A DNA stretch of 64,000 bases from an uncultured Butyrivibrio sp. (GCA_946536145.1 CAMNEA010000010.1:1-64000); one strand, 5' to 3'. Counted from the stretch's first letter, positions 34,340-44,038 are shown. Made by a program: numbers and translations. Notes: generated from the sequence alone by a model not told the origin.

Positions 34340-35464
34340 TTAATGAACCGCTATACCTCTTACAACACTCCAGTCGCTGTACTTATATTTGCTACCGCTC
34401 TTGTTGAAGCAGCGAATACGGAAATATACTGTAGTTTTATTAGGTACCTGGTCTATCCTTACATAATTGTTTTTCTGACCGGTAACGGATGATGTGCCCT
34501 TTATTGACTTCTTTGTGAATTTCTTGTTGGTTGCAATCTGTACCTGATATCCGCTACAGTTTTTCTTTTTCCAATAAACCCTGACTGTCGAATTTTTACC
34601 ATAGGTTACAACGCAGTCGGTTATTGTTGTTTTAGCGGGTTTTGTCAGTGTCTTGGTTTGTTTTGTGATATTGAGCTTGATGGTAACGGTCTTTTTGGCG
34701 TTGCCTGATGCATCCTTAAATACCACTTTAACAGCAGTACCTGCTGACAACTCCTGTCCCGGAACAACATCTACAAATGCTCCTGTTTTGCTGGTTCTTA
34801 TTACCTTGCTGCCCTGTACAAGATCAGCATTACCGTACTGCTCTCCGCCCCAGGATGAAGGGTCGCAGGCAACTATTGTACAGATATTTGTTGATCCCTT
34901 CTTAAACGTAGCTGTTGCCTTTAACAGATTTGTTGTACTTGTCAATCCCTTGAGGGTCATGATTACAGATGTCGAGGAAGAAATTGATGAAATTTTGTCG
35001 CAGTAGAATATGTCATTGTCGGTTCTTCCCTCAATTCTTTTTGCATTTTTGAACTTTCCGTTGAAGGTGATATAGCTAAAGTCACTGGGATGATCTATCC
35101 ATTCATATCCGCACATCGAACTGATTTTTCCGGTGGCAGGATCGGCAGTACCCTTTATGTAATAGGAACCCTTTTCCGAAGATATTGCTGCCTGTGCCGA
35201 ATCATGGGAGGCAGAAAAAGAAAGTGTCCCCTTAACTTCATAGGTTCCGTCGGAGTTTGCTGAATAGTCATTGAGTATCAGGATAAAATGCCGCATAACA
35301 TTAATGCTGCCCTCATGTCCCGTGTACTCACCTTCCCATTTACCCAGATAATCCCTGATGGAATAGGCCGCATAGGATTTTATGGGAAGCGAAATACAGA
35401 CTGCAGCAAGCATCAGCATAACAGCCAGTGCAACAGATATGGATCTTCTAAGCTTTATAACCAT
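34340..35464 (-). CDS. Secreted protein with C-terminal FN3-like domain
   Basis: The product is 374 residues from the ATG at 35464 with AAAGGAGG; longer starts add non-signal residues. Signal peptide ends near SYAAY. Residues 35-180 resemble a lipocalin-like or ligand-binding beta domain (YLGKWEGEYTGHEG...); a BIG-like stretch follows, and the last 85 residues are an FN3 module with NCSGYQVQI. Same FN3 signature as the genes at 2.4-5.2 kb and 33.2 kb. Adjacent to and possibly co-transcribed with the papain-fold gene. Confidence 0.75.
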   Translation of the reverse strand: MVIKLRRSISVALAVMLMLAAVCISLPIKSYAAYSIRDYLGKWEGEYTGHEGSINVMRHFILILNDYSANSDGTYEVKGTLSFSASHDSAQAAISSEKGSYYIKGTADPATGKISSMCGYEWIDHPSDFSYITFNGKFKNAKRIEGRTDNDIFYCDKISSISSSTSVIMTLKGLTSTTNLLKATATFKKGSTNICTIVACDPSSWGGEQYGNADLVQGSKVIRTSKTGAFVDVVPGQELSAGTAVKVVFKDASGNAKKTVTIKLNITKQTKTLTKPAKTTITDCVVTYGKNSTVRVYWKKKNCSGYQVQIATNKKFTKKSIKGTSSVTGQKNNYVRIDQVPNKTTVYFRIRCFNKSGSKYKYSDWSVVRGIAVH

Positions 35465-35642
35465 AACAAATCCTCCTTTACATACCAAAAAGAAATACAT
35501 TGTTGTTTTAATTGTATCATAAGCACTTGCCAAAAAACGTTGCCAGATTCATTTGTCATTGCCAGTTATTCATGGAAATATTAAAAAAATCAGAAAATGT
35601 TTAAAGAAATAATAAACAAAGCTGCTGCAATGCTGTTTTTAT

Positions 35643-37832
35643 CTACCAGATGGTCACCCTGTTTTCCGGTGAAAGGTACATCCCGTCACCCTCTTTGATG
35701 TCATAAAAATCAAGAAACTCATCATACTGCTGCAAAGGGACATTGACGCGTAGATATGACATCGGATGCTCATCTGTCAAATAGTAATAAACAAAATTAA
35801 ATGCCCCTTTGGATGCCCATAGATTTGCAAAGGATCTGTAGAATTCATCATAATCAAAATCTTTCATCTTTGACGCCAGACGCAGCATGCATTTCACTCC
35901 ACCCATATCAGCACATGCTTCACCTGTCTGTATTTTTCCATTATTCTCCTGGCCTTCCCATAAGGTAATACTGTTCAGATATGATTCCAGTTTTTTGTTG
36001 CGCTCCTCAAAAGCTTTCCGGTCTTCGTCAGTCCACCACTCCTTTTTATTTCCATCTTTATCAAACTGAGATCCAGTGGAATCAAATGCATGTGAAATCT
36101 CATGCCCGATCACAATACCAAGCCGGGAATAAAGAACCTCATCACTCATTTCTGAATTGTATATATCCCCTCTGGCAAAAGCACCAAGGATTATCATTTT
36201 GTTCTTACTTGGATCATAACCACAGTTAAAAACTGTAGGCGGATATTCCCATTTCTCCTTATCAATTGGCTCTGAATATTCTTTAATTTTCTGATCAATA
36301 TCATATCTTGCGATGGCACTCTCTGCTTCCCAAAGTTTACCATCATCAGAAGCTGAAGCAATATCAAGCCCACTGCATTCATAATTTGACCAGTCATCCG
36401 GCCAGAGCACACCCTTAGTAATAGCATCAAGCTTCTCAATAGCTTTTCCCTTTGTAGTATCAGTAAGAAAATCTGCCTCTTCCAGAATTCCGCGATATTC
36501 ATCCACTATTTCGTCAATAAGATCCGATATTCTGTCTTTATCATCCTGGGAAAGATATGTCTCACAGTACAATCTTGCAACAGGCCACTTCAGGTCTTCT
36601 GAAACTGAAGCAGAAACAACAATCTCAACCGGCAAATCACCTGTACTTCCATTTACCTGATTGAAACATTCCCTCAACCAGTCATAACATTCCCTGTCAA
36701 GCAGTCCAGCTTTGCTTATAATACCACGAACGATCAGATAATCCTTTATTTCCGAAAGGTTTTCATCTGTGTACAGACTGTCCAGGTTTGTAAGCCAATC
36801 CGGTTCCAGCAAAAGATAAGAATCAGCCTCCGGGTATCCTGCAGCTGTTTCGATTGAACCAAGCACCGGAACAGTGCCCTGAACTCTTTTCAGTTCATCG
36901 TGGGTATAGTGATTATTGATTCGATCAATATAATCCGGTGCCCTTTTCCCGGTCTCAGAAATCATCTGGGACGACAGCTTTGTCTCAAATGCAAGGCAGT
37001 TCTCAATCTTTTCCCTTGCATTTTCTTCAGTATATCCCATTTTACACATAATCCGTGATACCAAAGCAGATTTTGCTTCTTTTTTCACCTGTCCCAGTGA
37101 AGTAAGCTCCTTATATTCATCTGAGTCATCAAGTAATAGCTTTGGCGGCTTAATACTCAGAATACAGACAGACGAATCATCCAGATCCGCTGTGGTATCA
37201 AAAGAGTAAAGCTTATACAACTGATCTTCCAAAGGTGTGTCCGACAGGTAGTCACTCATTGCATCGATTGAATCTATCGCTTCCACAGCATCGACCATCT
37301 CCTTAAGAGGAGCGACTCCGACTGCGTTACGGCTGTCCCAGTCCATGTATAGAGAATAAAGATTAAGTGCCAGCTGGGCATCATGGCTCATAGCTTCTGT
37401 ATTGCCAGTGAAAAGATCCGCTATATCTTCCCGCGTCTGTATTGTAGCAGCTTCCATGGTTCCATAAGCGCTATAGCCTTCAGGATACTGTATGCTCTGA
37501 AGGTATTCCAGATTACATGCAAGGAAAAAATCATCCTTCAGATCCGGTTTCTGAGTATTGTCAGTTATATTGCTATCCAGCAAGCTGCAAAGCCATGGTG
37601 ACCCTGTAGTATAATCTATGTCCTCTCCGGCGCCCTCGCTGCCAGCCACATCCTCACTTTCCGATTCCTTCACATCTTCTTCCGGCGATCCGCTGCTTTC
37701 CTGTGATATATCTTCTCTTTCAGCCATTTTGCTGCTTTCTGAAGAAGAGTATTCCAAGGATGATGACGCTGCGCATCCTCCCAGTAAGGATGCCATAACT
37801 GCTATGGATAATACTTTTTCATATACTTTCAT
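35643..37832 (-). CDS. M13-family (neprilysin/PepO) metallopeptidase lipoprotein
   Basis: The product is 729 residues. Lipoprotein signal with lipobox LLGGC at about 17-21, then a Ser/Glu-rich tether to about 75. The M13 N-terminal domain precedes the catalytic domain with zinc motif GHEISHAFD, the third-ligand motif GEACADMGG and the C-terminal PLQQYDEF...RVTIW typical of the family. It should cleave oligopeptides outside the membrane. It sits among lipoproteins and zinc-ribbon genes. Full length for the family, all key residues present. Confidence 0.93.
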   Translation of the reverse strand: MKVYEKVLSIAVMASLLGGCAASSSLEYSSSESSKMAEREDISQESSGSPEEDVKESESEDVAGSEGAGEDIDYTTGSPWLCSLLDSNITDNTQKPDLKDDFFLACNLEYLQSIQYPEGYSAYGTMEAATIQTREDIADLFTGNTEAMSHDAQLALNLYSLYMDWDSRNAVGVAPLKEMVDAVEAIDSIDAMSDYLSDTPLEDQLYKLYSFDTTADLDDSSVCILSIKPPKLLLDDSDEYKELTSLGQVKKEAKSALVSRIMCKMGYTEENAREKIENCLAFETKLSSQMISETGKRAPDYIDRINNHYTHDELKRVQGTVPVLGSIETAAGYPEADSYLLLEPDWLTNLDSLYTDENLSEIKDYLIVRGIISKAGLLDRECYDWLRECFNQVNGSTGDLPVEIVVSASVSEDLKWPVARLYCETYLSQDDKDRISDLIDEIVDEYRGILEEADFLTDTTKGKAIEKLDAITKGVLWPDDWSNYECSGLDIASASDDGKLWEAESAIARYDIDQKIKEYSEPIDKEKWEYPPTVFNCGYDPSKNKMIILGAFARGDIYNSEMSDEVLYSRLGIVIGHEISHAFDSTGSQFDKDGNKKEWWTDEDRKAFEERNKKLESYLNSITLWEGQENNGKIQTGEACADMGGVKCMLRLASKMKDFDYDEFYRSFANLWASKGAFNFVYYYLTDEHPMSYLRVNVPLQQYDEFLDFYDIKEGDGMYLSPENRVTIW

Positions 37833-37923
37833 ATATTCCAGCTTCCTTTCATCAATCCGCCTTCAATACCTATAGTAGTCAACATGTGTAACATTATTTA
37901 CATCGAGTACCACAGTAATAAAT

Positions 37924-38181
37924 TCAAGCAGGAAAATACATCCAGTCTACACTCTGACCATTATCATCTGTAAGACCTATCACCCCTTCTGAAGATACAA
38001 TATAATAACTGTCATCATCATCCGGATCCAGCCCTTGAGCAGCATCATTTTCGCTACAGGAAAAGATCATAAAGGATGAATCATAAATCTCATCCTCATC
38101 CTTAAATCTCCATTTTTCACTAAATCCTGCTGCATATTTTCCGGCATCTTCCATCAATTTAAAAGTACGCGCATTGTCCAT
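37924..38181 (-). CDS. Small acidic protein of 85 residues, intact member of a duplicated pair
   Basis: It has an AGAGG site and no signal peptide. It is acidic, with a DPDDDDS stretch and the C terminus DNGQSVDWMYFPA. No family recognised. It is the second gene of a two-gene cassette whose other copy near 40.7 kb has lost this gene except for its first three and last eleven codons. Upstream (38203-38229) is a fragment of the cassette's first gene. Confidence 0.65.
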   Translation of the reverse strand: MDNARTFKLMEDAGKYAAGFSEKWRFKDEDEIYDSSFMIFSCSENDAAQGLDPDDDDSYYIVSSEGVIGLTDDNGQSVDWMYFPA

Positions 38182-38202
38182 ATTTCTTTCACCTCTCAGC
38201 CA

Positions 38203-38229
38203 TCATGGCCTTGCAAGAATGAATCTGTA
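38203..38229 (-). pseudogene. 3' remnant of the 41.5-kb secreted protein gene
   Basis: On the minus strand these bases read YRFILARP followed by TGA. The intact gene at 40783-41499 ends YRFMLARP-TGA, with the flanking bases (38181-38232 versus 40764-40813) also matching closely. It is a leftover 3' end from a duplication; the rest of the copy is gone. Confidence 0.7.
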
Positions 38230-38252
38230 TCTCCTATATCCTTCTCAGTTTC

Positions 38253-39221
38253 TTACTTACTCAGATCCAAAGGATTTCCAAAGAAATCCTCGCCCTTCAT
38301 TGTGTCTACATCAATTGTGTACCAGTCCCAGGTGGCGGTGTGAGAACCCTCTGTTCCGTCAGTCACCACCTCATACAGGTGGATGGTTATGGTGTGATCA
38401 TCATCCCAGTCCACATCAGCAAATGGCGCACCGGTCCGCTTTTTAGCTCTCTCGATTATCAGCTCCACGTTGTCGGCCCTCTGGTCCGCTTTTATCATTG
38501 CCTCATCTATCTCTGCCTCTTTCTGGGGAGTCATTCGCATGAGACCGATATAATCAACCTCTCCAGAGCACCAGGTAACAGTTCCCATGGCAAACTCCTC
38601 GTCCCTGTTTTTGGAAATATAGAAATCCATAAAATCAATATTTCCGATAGATGCTACTGTATGAACTGTACCCTTTGCTGCGTCCCACTTTCCGGTTGCC
38701 ACCTCAGATCCTTTTTCAAACTCCTCGCCGTTTGGAAGAGATGCTTCTCTGAAGAGCCACCAGTTAAGGGTGATCTTAAAATCTTTTCCATCGGTATCTA
38801 TTACAGCATTGAGATACCTCTCGTATGTTCCGATCTCCGCTTCATCAGCACTGCACATGTAGCACTTCCAGCCGCCATTTATGAGATATGGTTCATCGCC
38901 TCCTATGCGGTCAGAATATGTGGCATCCACAACATTTTCATAGTCTCCGCCACTGATGTTATAGACCTTGTCTATGAACCAGTCAAAATCCAGAGCCTTG
39001 GCCGTCTCAGTAGTAGACATTGAGGCTGCAATGCTGTCCTGCGTGGTCTTGTCCATAGTCGCAGCAGATGCAGTATTTGCCGTGCGTGCCCTTGTTTTTC
39101 CAAGAACCTCTGAACCGGCGAGGCTCTTTGCCTGGATGCTTCCGCAGCCCGAAACTGCTCCGGCAACCAGAGACGAAAGGACAATTGCCACAAGATACTT
39201 TTTCATAATTCCTTTAACCAT
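38253..39221 (-). CDS. Lipoprotein of unknown function
   Basis: The product is 322 residues from the ATG at 39221 with TGGAGG. Signal peptide with lipobox VSGC near residue 26. The mature part contains a GGWKCYMCSADEAEIGTYE segment and a FAMGTVTWCSG...YIGLMRM strand pair, which resembles the end of the secreted protein at 40783-41499 (AFGKIIWNDG...YRFMLARP). The two may be distant paralogues. Overlaps no gene; its start is close to the stop of the zinc-ribbon gene at 39251. Confidence 0.75.
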   Translation of the reverse strand: MVKGIMKKYLVAIVLSSLVAGAVSGCGSIQAKSLAGSEVLGKTRARTANTASAATMDKTTQDSIAASMSTTETAKALDFDWFIDKVYNISGGDYENVVDATYSDRIGGDEPYLINGGWKCYMCSADEAEIGTYERYLNAVIDTDGKDFKITLNWWLFREASLPNGEEFEKGSEVATGKWDAAKGTVHTVASIGNIDFMDFYISKNRDEEFAMGTVTWCSGEVDYIGLMRMTPQKEAEIDEAMIKADQRADNVELIIERAKKRTGAPFADVDWDDDHTITIHLYEVVTDGTEGSHTATWDWYTIDVDTMKGEDFFGNPLDLSK

Positions 39222-39250
39222 ATCAGTTCCTCCATAAAACAACAAACAAC

Positions 39251-39736
39251 TCATTGATGAGAATCTATCAGTTCCTGTGGAAGCTCTTTAAGAGCCAGGT
39301 AAGAAGTCATCCAATGAACAGCGGTCGTAAGGTCCAGACCATCCCGGGAAAGAATCTCATAGCCGCCTTGTTTATCCATACAGACCTCAAAATGTATCGT
39401 GCCATCTTCACACATTGCAGCCTGAGCAAATCTTGATCCTTCTATCATTTCTGCCGGAGTAAGACAAACGAAAGATATCTCTCCTTTTGTCATTGCCCTA
39501 AGCATATTCCATGGCATTTTAAGCTCAACAGGATTAACTTCAAAAAGGTCACTTGATATAGTCCATCCTTCGAAAACAGCTTCTTCAAGATCATTGAACT
39601 TAATACTAAGCAACTGATCATTCGCCGAAACAGTTACTAAAAGAGTATTGCATTCCACCCCTTGAACACTTGCTCCACAGAATGCACAGAACCTCGCTCC
39701 GGCACGAAGCTCTTTACCACAATTAGTGCAAAACAT
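39251..39736 (-). CDS. Zinc-ribbon protein
   Basis: The product is 161 residues with AAAGGAG. N-terminal zinc ribbon CTNCG...CAFCG (residues 3-21), then about 125 residues of alternating beta strands that could be a PH-like domain, with no transmembrane segment. Second of five zinc-ribbon genes in the region. Cytoplasmic. Function unknown. Confidence 0.78.
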   Translation of the reverse strand: MFCTNCGKELRAGARFCAFCGASVQGVECNTLLVTVSANDQLLSIKFNDLEEAVFEGWTISSDLFEVNPVELKMPWNMLRAMTKGEISFVCLTPAEMIEGSRFAQAAMCEDGTIHFEVCMDKQGGYEILSRDGLDLTTAVHWMTSYLALKELPQELIDSHQ

Positions 39737-39753
39737 AAGTACTCCTTTATCCT

Positions 39754-40686
39754 TTATTTTTTTTTCTTCACTGCTCGAACGATCAGAACAATTAAAAGAA
39801 CAATAACTGCTAACGGAACAAGAAATATCAGAGCAATCTTTCCAAAGGTAGCCCCGGGGCTATTCTCTGCATAATCATCCGGTACATATTCTATGACTCC
39901 CGTACCGGCATCAAAGTAGCCGCCTGTCTCCTGCACCCAGCTCATATCCGCAGCCTCAACAACGTACTCCTCATCCGACCATTCAAACTCCCACATCCGA
40001 TATACATGATGGTCAGCATTGTCTGAGATGTCACAGACAAGCCAGAAGTTCCTTATATCATCATCTTCCGGCACATCAGGGAATGTAGCACATATCGGCG
40101 CCACCCTGTACGAGTCCAGTTTTCCCGGATTCTTTTTAAGCCTGTCTGTTTCTTTTTCCGGAATGCTGACATACTCTGTAAGACCTTCAGGATTAAAAAT
40201 AGGAATCTCGCTTATGACATCTAAAGTCAAACCGCTTTCATCCTGAGAAAAGACCGGCTGCGCAAAGCATGCGCTTATGCGTACCGCACCCGGGCTCCTG
40301 TCGCCGGACAAGACCCAATTGACGCAGAACTTTTCATCGAGCATTTCCTCTCCGGGATAATAAACCTCCTTTAATTCGTATACCTCAACGGTGTATCTGG
40401 TCTCCTCTCCCGCATATTCACCTGAGTCTTTCCCCTTGAAATAAAAAACTGCATCATCATCGTCTACAAGCTCAATGGATAAAAGATAATCCTCAGTCTC
40501 TGAGTTTACCTCATCCGGAGTTATGCACTTATATTCTCCTGTCATTCTCCAGCTTCCGGGAAAATATCCTCCATACAGCTCCACGTCGCTCATTGCATTG
40601 ACCTGTATTGCCGAAAGAAGAAACATCGTGGTGAATATCACGAATAATAATATTGTCAGTTTTGTTCTGATGATGTGCTTAGTCAT
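39754..40686 (-). CDS. Exported membrane-anchored protein with a repeated local module
   Basis: The product is 310 residues from the ATG at 40686 behind AGAGG; a TTG two codons earlier is in frame but less likely. Signal peptide (ending VNAMS), an extracytoplasmic domain (about 35-270), and a C-terminal membrane helix (about 283-305) with a KKKK cytoplasmic tail. The domain opens GSWRMTGEY and ends WLVCDISD...YRMWEFEW, matching both halves of the lipoprotein at 44248-45771. No known family recognised. Confidence 0.75.
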   Translation of the reverse strand: MTKHIIRTKLTILLFVIFTTMFLLSAIQVNAMSDVELYGGYFPGSWRMTGEYKCITPDEVNSETEDYLLSIELVDDDDAVFYFKGKDSGEYAGEETRYTVEVYELKEVYYPGEEMLDEKFCVNWVLSGDRSPGAVRISACFAQPVFSQDESGLTLDVISEIPIFNPEGLTEYVSIPEKETDRLKKNPGKLDSYRVAPICATFPDVPEDDDIRNFWLVCDISDNADHHVYRMWEFEWSDEEYVVEAADMSWVQETGGYFDAGTGVIEYVPDDYAENSPGATFGKIALIFLVPLAVIVLLIVLIVRAVKKKK

Positions 40687-40719
40687 TGTCAATTCCTCTT
40701 TTACTGATGAATCGCCTGA

Positions 40720-40764
40720 TCAAGCAGGAAAATACAACCAGTCTACACTCTGTCCATTGTCCAT
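40720..40764 (-). pseudogene. Internally deleted copy of the 85-residue gene
   Basis: The 15-codon frame reads MDNGQSVDWLYFPA and stop. It joins the first codons (MDN) of the 85-residue gene at 37924-38181 directly to its last codons (DNGQSVDWMYFPA). The shared GACAAT/GATAAT bases at the junction point to deletion by short homology. Flanking sequence on both sides matches the intact copy. Confidence 0.75.
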
Positions 40765-40782
40765 ATTTCATTCTCCTCGCCA

Positions 40783-41499
40783 TCATGGTCTTGCCAGCAT
40801 GAATCTGTACTCCGTTCCAACACCATCATTCCAGATTATCTTGCCAAAGGCATAGTCACGGCCATCCGATGCTTTGGTGAACTGATAGACCAGGATCTGA
40901 TCCCCGTTGTCGCTGGTGGCGCTTATCCCTATAAAGGGATATGAGTATGCATAGTCAGGATTGGCCTCGACAAGGATATTGTTGCCGTGGAAGATAACCG
41001 GATCATAGCCCGTCTGATCATAGTTGGCACCATATTCCCCCCATGCGGGATTAAAATATACGCCATAGTTAAAAACAATATCTGCATTGAACCCGTCCTC
41101 AAGAATGTAGCAGTTGGTATAGCGCAGACCGTCATAGTCGTCCTGAAGGATATCTCTCTCTTCGATGGTTCCGATATATCTCCATCCACCCTCCATGTTC
41201 TTGTACTCCATTATCTGAGTGCCATGAAGAAACTCGCTGTCAAGGGCAATGCCATTGTGGTCCTTGACATATTGTCTTGACTGTTTCAGGATTGCAAGAT
41301 CATCGTTGTCACCGTATTCGGCCATCATATAGCGCTCTTCTCTGGTGGCACCGGGATAGGTCTTTTGTGCATTAACAAACTGTGAGAAGTCCATAGTCTT
41401 GGCTTCTGATGCAAAAACCGTAATACTTCCCAGAGTGGAAAAAAGCACTACAGTTGCAACAACAACTGCTATTCTCGAGATATTCTTCATCCTAAACAT
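40783..41499 (-). CDS. Secreted protein, intact first gene of a duplicated cassette
   Basis: The product is 238 residues from the ATG at 41499 with AAAGGAG; upstream in-frame starts lack a site. Signal peptide ends near VFASE. The mature protein has a helical N-terminal part and a beta-rich C-terminal part ending GTEYRFMLARP. No named domain. A 3' fragment of a second copy lies at 38203-38229. It appears distantly related to the lipoprotein at 38253-39221. Confidence 0.75.
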   Translation of the reverse strand: MFRMKNISRIAVVVATVVLFSTLGSITVFASEAKTMDFSQFVNAQKTYPGATREERYMMAEYGDNDDLAILKQSRQYVKDHNGIALDSEFLHGTQIMEYKNMEGGWRYIGTIEERDILQDDYDGLRYTNCYILEDGFNADIVFNYGVYFNPAWGEYGANYDQTGYDPVIFHGNNILVEANPDYAYSYPFIGISATSDNGDQILVYQFTKASDGRDYAFGKIIWNDGVGTEYRFMLARP

Positions 41500-41534
41500 A
41501 TTCATCTCCTTTCGAATCCATAAAACAAACGCCT

Positions 41535-41720
41535 TTAGTATCCTTTCCATAAGAGCAGACCACTTACCAGTCTGAATCCCAGGTCATCGTAATAGTACCA
41601 GTTGTCCGAATAGTTGTAGTAGACAGTATTGTTGTACTTGTAATACCCGTTATGTCTTTTATTGACCAATCTTGGTATTGTATGGACAAGACTCCCGGCC
41701 AGTATAACGACAACGTACAC
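41535..41720 (-). CDS. Possible small Tyr-rich membrane protein, perhaps frameshifted
   Basis: 61 codons from a GTG with GGGAGAG very close upstream. One hydrophobic segment (VVVILAGSLV) is followed by a Tyr/Asn-rich stretch (YYNYSDNWYYYDD). If one base is removed from the A5 run at about 41735, the frame opens back to an ATG at 41754 and adds a basic N terminus (MRIKKKIELGE), which makes a more natural membrane protein. It is either a weakly started small gene or a frameshifted one. Confidence 0.4.
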   Translation of the reverse strand: MYVVVILAGSLVHTIPRLVNKRHNGYYKYNNTVYYNYSDNWYYYDDLGFRLVSGLLLWKGY

Positions 41721-41775
41721 CTCTCCCAGCTCAATTTTTCTTCTTTATACGCATTATTATGAAAAAGTCATACCA

Positions 41776-43974
41776 TTACCCTTGAGCCTTTTCAAAATCC
41801 TCTACCGGCATTGGTTTGTAGAAATAATACCCCTGCATCTCCTGACAGCCTCTTTCTTTCAGGAAATCAGCCTGTGCTTTGGTCTCGACTCCTTCAGCGA
41901 TCAGTTTCATTCCCAGCAGCTCGATCATTTTAATTACCTGAGTAATTATGATTCGGCTTTTTTCCATATCCCCGGTTCCTGTAAGAAAATGGAGATCCAT
42001 CTTTATGCGGTCAACAGGGACTTCCTTGAGCATATGAAGTGATGAATAACCGCTTCCAAAATCGTCCATTTCTACCTGGAACCCATATTCACGAAGCTCA
42101 GAGGTGGTTTGGATAAGGAAACCGGGATTTTCAACATATGCAGTTTCTGTTATCTCTATACGAAGCTGTTCCGGGTCAAGATCATATTTCTTTATAAGCT
42201 CATAGAAAATGCCGGGAATATTCCGATCTTCTCTTATGTCTGAACGGGAAAGGTTTACTGAAACAGAACGGCGTTTTCCCTCCTGATTCCATCTGTGAAG
42301 GTCCTGACATACTTTATCCCATACGAAGCTGTCCAAATCAAAAATCATCCCTGTCTCTTCCAAAGTCGGGATAAACACTCCCGGTGAAATCCAGCCGAGT
42401 TTTGCATGTTTCCAGCGACACAGAGCTTCTGCCCCACTTACCACGCCAGTGGTATAATCCACCTGAGGCTGATACCATACCTGTATTTCACCTGTCTGTA
42501 GAGCTGCCGGCAGATGACCGCTTATATCAACTATCTGCTTCCCCTTCTCCCACTGCTCAGGGTTGTAAAACTCATATCCAGTCTTTAGCGTTGCCCTGGC
42601 TTTCTTTTCAGCCATTCTGGCATAATCAAGCATGCGGTCCACATCAATGTTTTTGTGGTCTTCCGGAGTGATCGCATATACACCGGTACATATCTGAAGC
42701 TGAATTTCTTTACCCCTGTCTATAAAGTAATTCCTAAGCGGCTCAAAAACTTCTTTTTCATCCCTGCTCATCTGCTCCGCATCAGCAAGTTTTCGAAGTA
42801 CTGCAAATCTGTCCCCGGTGATTCGTCCCATTGCTTCCTCATCAGAGAAGGTTGCAGTCGACTTCTGAGTCCAAAAACGTAAGAGTTCATCTCCGGTCTC
42901 CCTGCCCATGCTTTCATTGATAAACTTGAAATTTTTGATATTGCTGAAGGAAAGAAGATACTGATTCTCGGGATGTGCCAGCAAAAGTTCTTCAACCCTC
43001 TTCTTAAAGCCTTCCAGATTCAGAACTCCGGTAAGCGGATCCCGTTCTTTCAGCTCACGTATCTTTTCTTCCTGCTGCCTATGTACTTTTCTCTGCATGT
43101 GGACTATACCAATGATGAATAATGCAAATAGTATTGTTCCGGACAACAGGATAAATCTGTATTCATAGATGTAATCCCAAAAGTCATATTGATACAGGCG
43201 CCTTGAAGTATAATCCAGAACTATTGCCTGCTTACGGGTATCCGTCAGCTTATCAATTCCTGTATTAAGCCTGTCAATGACTGCTCTTCCCTCCGGTGTA
43301 TCCAGTGTCCCGGCACGGAAGTCCATGGAAAACATTGTAGCAGGCTGAACCTTCAGATCTGAATAAGATGGTTTCTGTAAGACATAGCTCCACACATAAG
43401 AATTGTGCAGCAAAGCATCTACTTCGCCTGATCTGAGCGCCTTAACACATTCCGGCATCGTATCATATAGAGTGATCCCTATCCCCGGATAGAGCTGCTT
43501 TACAGTTTCTGCTCCTCCTGCCAGGGAACTGAGCATTCCTATATGGCTTTCATGTAAAACCGGAAGCTTATTATTACCGTTAGTCACCATAGTAAATGGT
43601 GTCTGTATAAGATTCTCTGTTACTATTGTCTCTTTGCCGGAGGAACTCTTTATTTCACTGCCAAAGGGCATAATGATGTCATATTCAGGACTATCCAATG
43701 CTTCTTTATTTGTTTTTTCTGCAATAACTCTAAAAGCAGCAGTGTACCCGGCTTCTTCAGCAGCAGCGCGCATGAGATCAACGCCTATTCCCACTGTCTC
43801 TTTTGTCTCAGGATCCAGGTAAAAAACAGGACATCTGTCCGCAGGAACGCCTATGACCAGAACGTCCGCGCCATTGTTTTCCGAATCAGCCTGCGCTGTA
43901 ATTCCCCAAAGCGGCAGTATGAATAAGCATATTATGAAAATTACAAAATGTCTGACAACCTGCGTCACTTTCAT
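41776..43974 (-). CDS. Periplasmic-binding-domain GGDEF-EAL signalling protein
   Basis: The product is 732 residues from the ATG at 43974; the ATG at 43986 directly abuts GGAGG. Signal/anchor segment (about 10-30), then an extracellular type-3 solute-binding domain (about 38-265, with VIGVPAD and ALLHNSYVW), a second membrane helix (about 277-300), a degenerate GGDEF domain (ITGDRF in place of GGDEF) and an EAL domain with the expected residues: EALCR, VNLSR, EITET, MDDFGSGYSS, EGVET, QGYYF. It likely senses an amino acid-like ligand and degrades cyclic di-GMP. Second EAL protein in the window with an inactive GGDEF. Confidence 0.9.
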   Translation of the reverse strand: MKVTQVVRHFVIFIICLFILPLWGITAQADSENNGADVLVIGVPADRCPVFYLDPETKETVGIGVDLMRAAAEEAGYTAAFRVIAEKTNKEALDSPEYDIIMPFGSEIKSSSGKETIVTENLIQTPFTMVTNGNNKLPVLHESHIGMLSSLAGGAETVKQLYPGIGITLYDTMPECVKALRSGEVDALLHNSYVWSYVLQKPSYSDLKVQPATMFSMDFRAGTLDTPEGRAVIDRLNTGIDKLTDTRKQAIVLDYTSRRLYQYDFWDYIYEYRFILLSGTILFALFIIGIVHMQRKVHRQQEEKIRELKERDPLTGVLNLEGFKKRVEELLLAHPENQYLLSFSNIKNFKFINESMGRETGDELLRFWTQKSTATFSDEEAMGRITGDRFAVLRKLADAEQMSRDEKEVFEPLRNYFIDRGKEIQLQICTGVYAITPEDHKNIDVDRMLDYARMAEKKARATLKTGYEFYNPEQWEKGKQIVDISGHLPAALQTGEIQVWYQPQVDYTTGVVSGAEALCRWKHAKLGWISPGVFIPTLEETGMIFDLDSFVWDKVCQDLHRWNQEGKRRSVSVNLSRSDIREDRNIPGIFYELIKKYDLDPEQLRIEITETAYVENPGFLIQTTSELREYGFQVEMDDFGSGYSSLHMLKEVPVDRIKMDLHFLTGTGDMEKSRIIITQVIKMIELLGMKLIAEGVETKAQADFLKERGCQEMQGYYFYKPMPVEDFEKAQG

Positions 43975-44038
43975 GCGGCGTACCATCCTCCATAGATTTC
44001 AGAAATAAAAGTGCATAGAAACACGGACCGGATATCAC

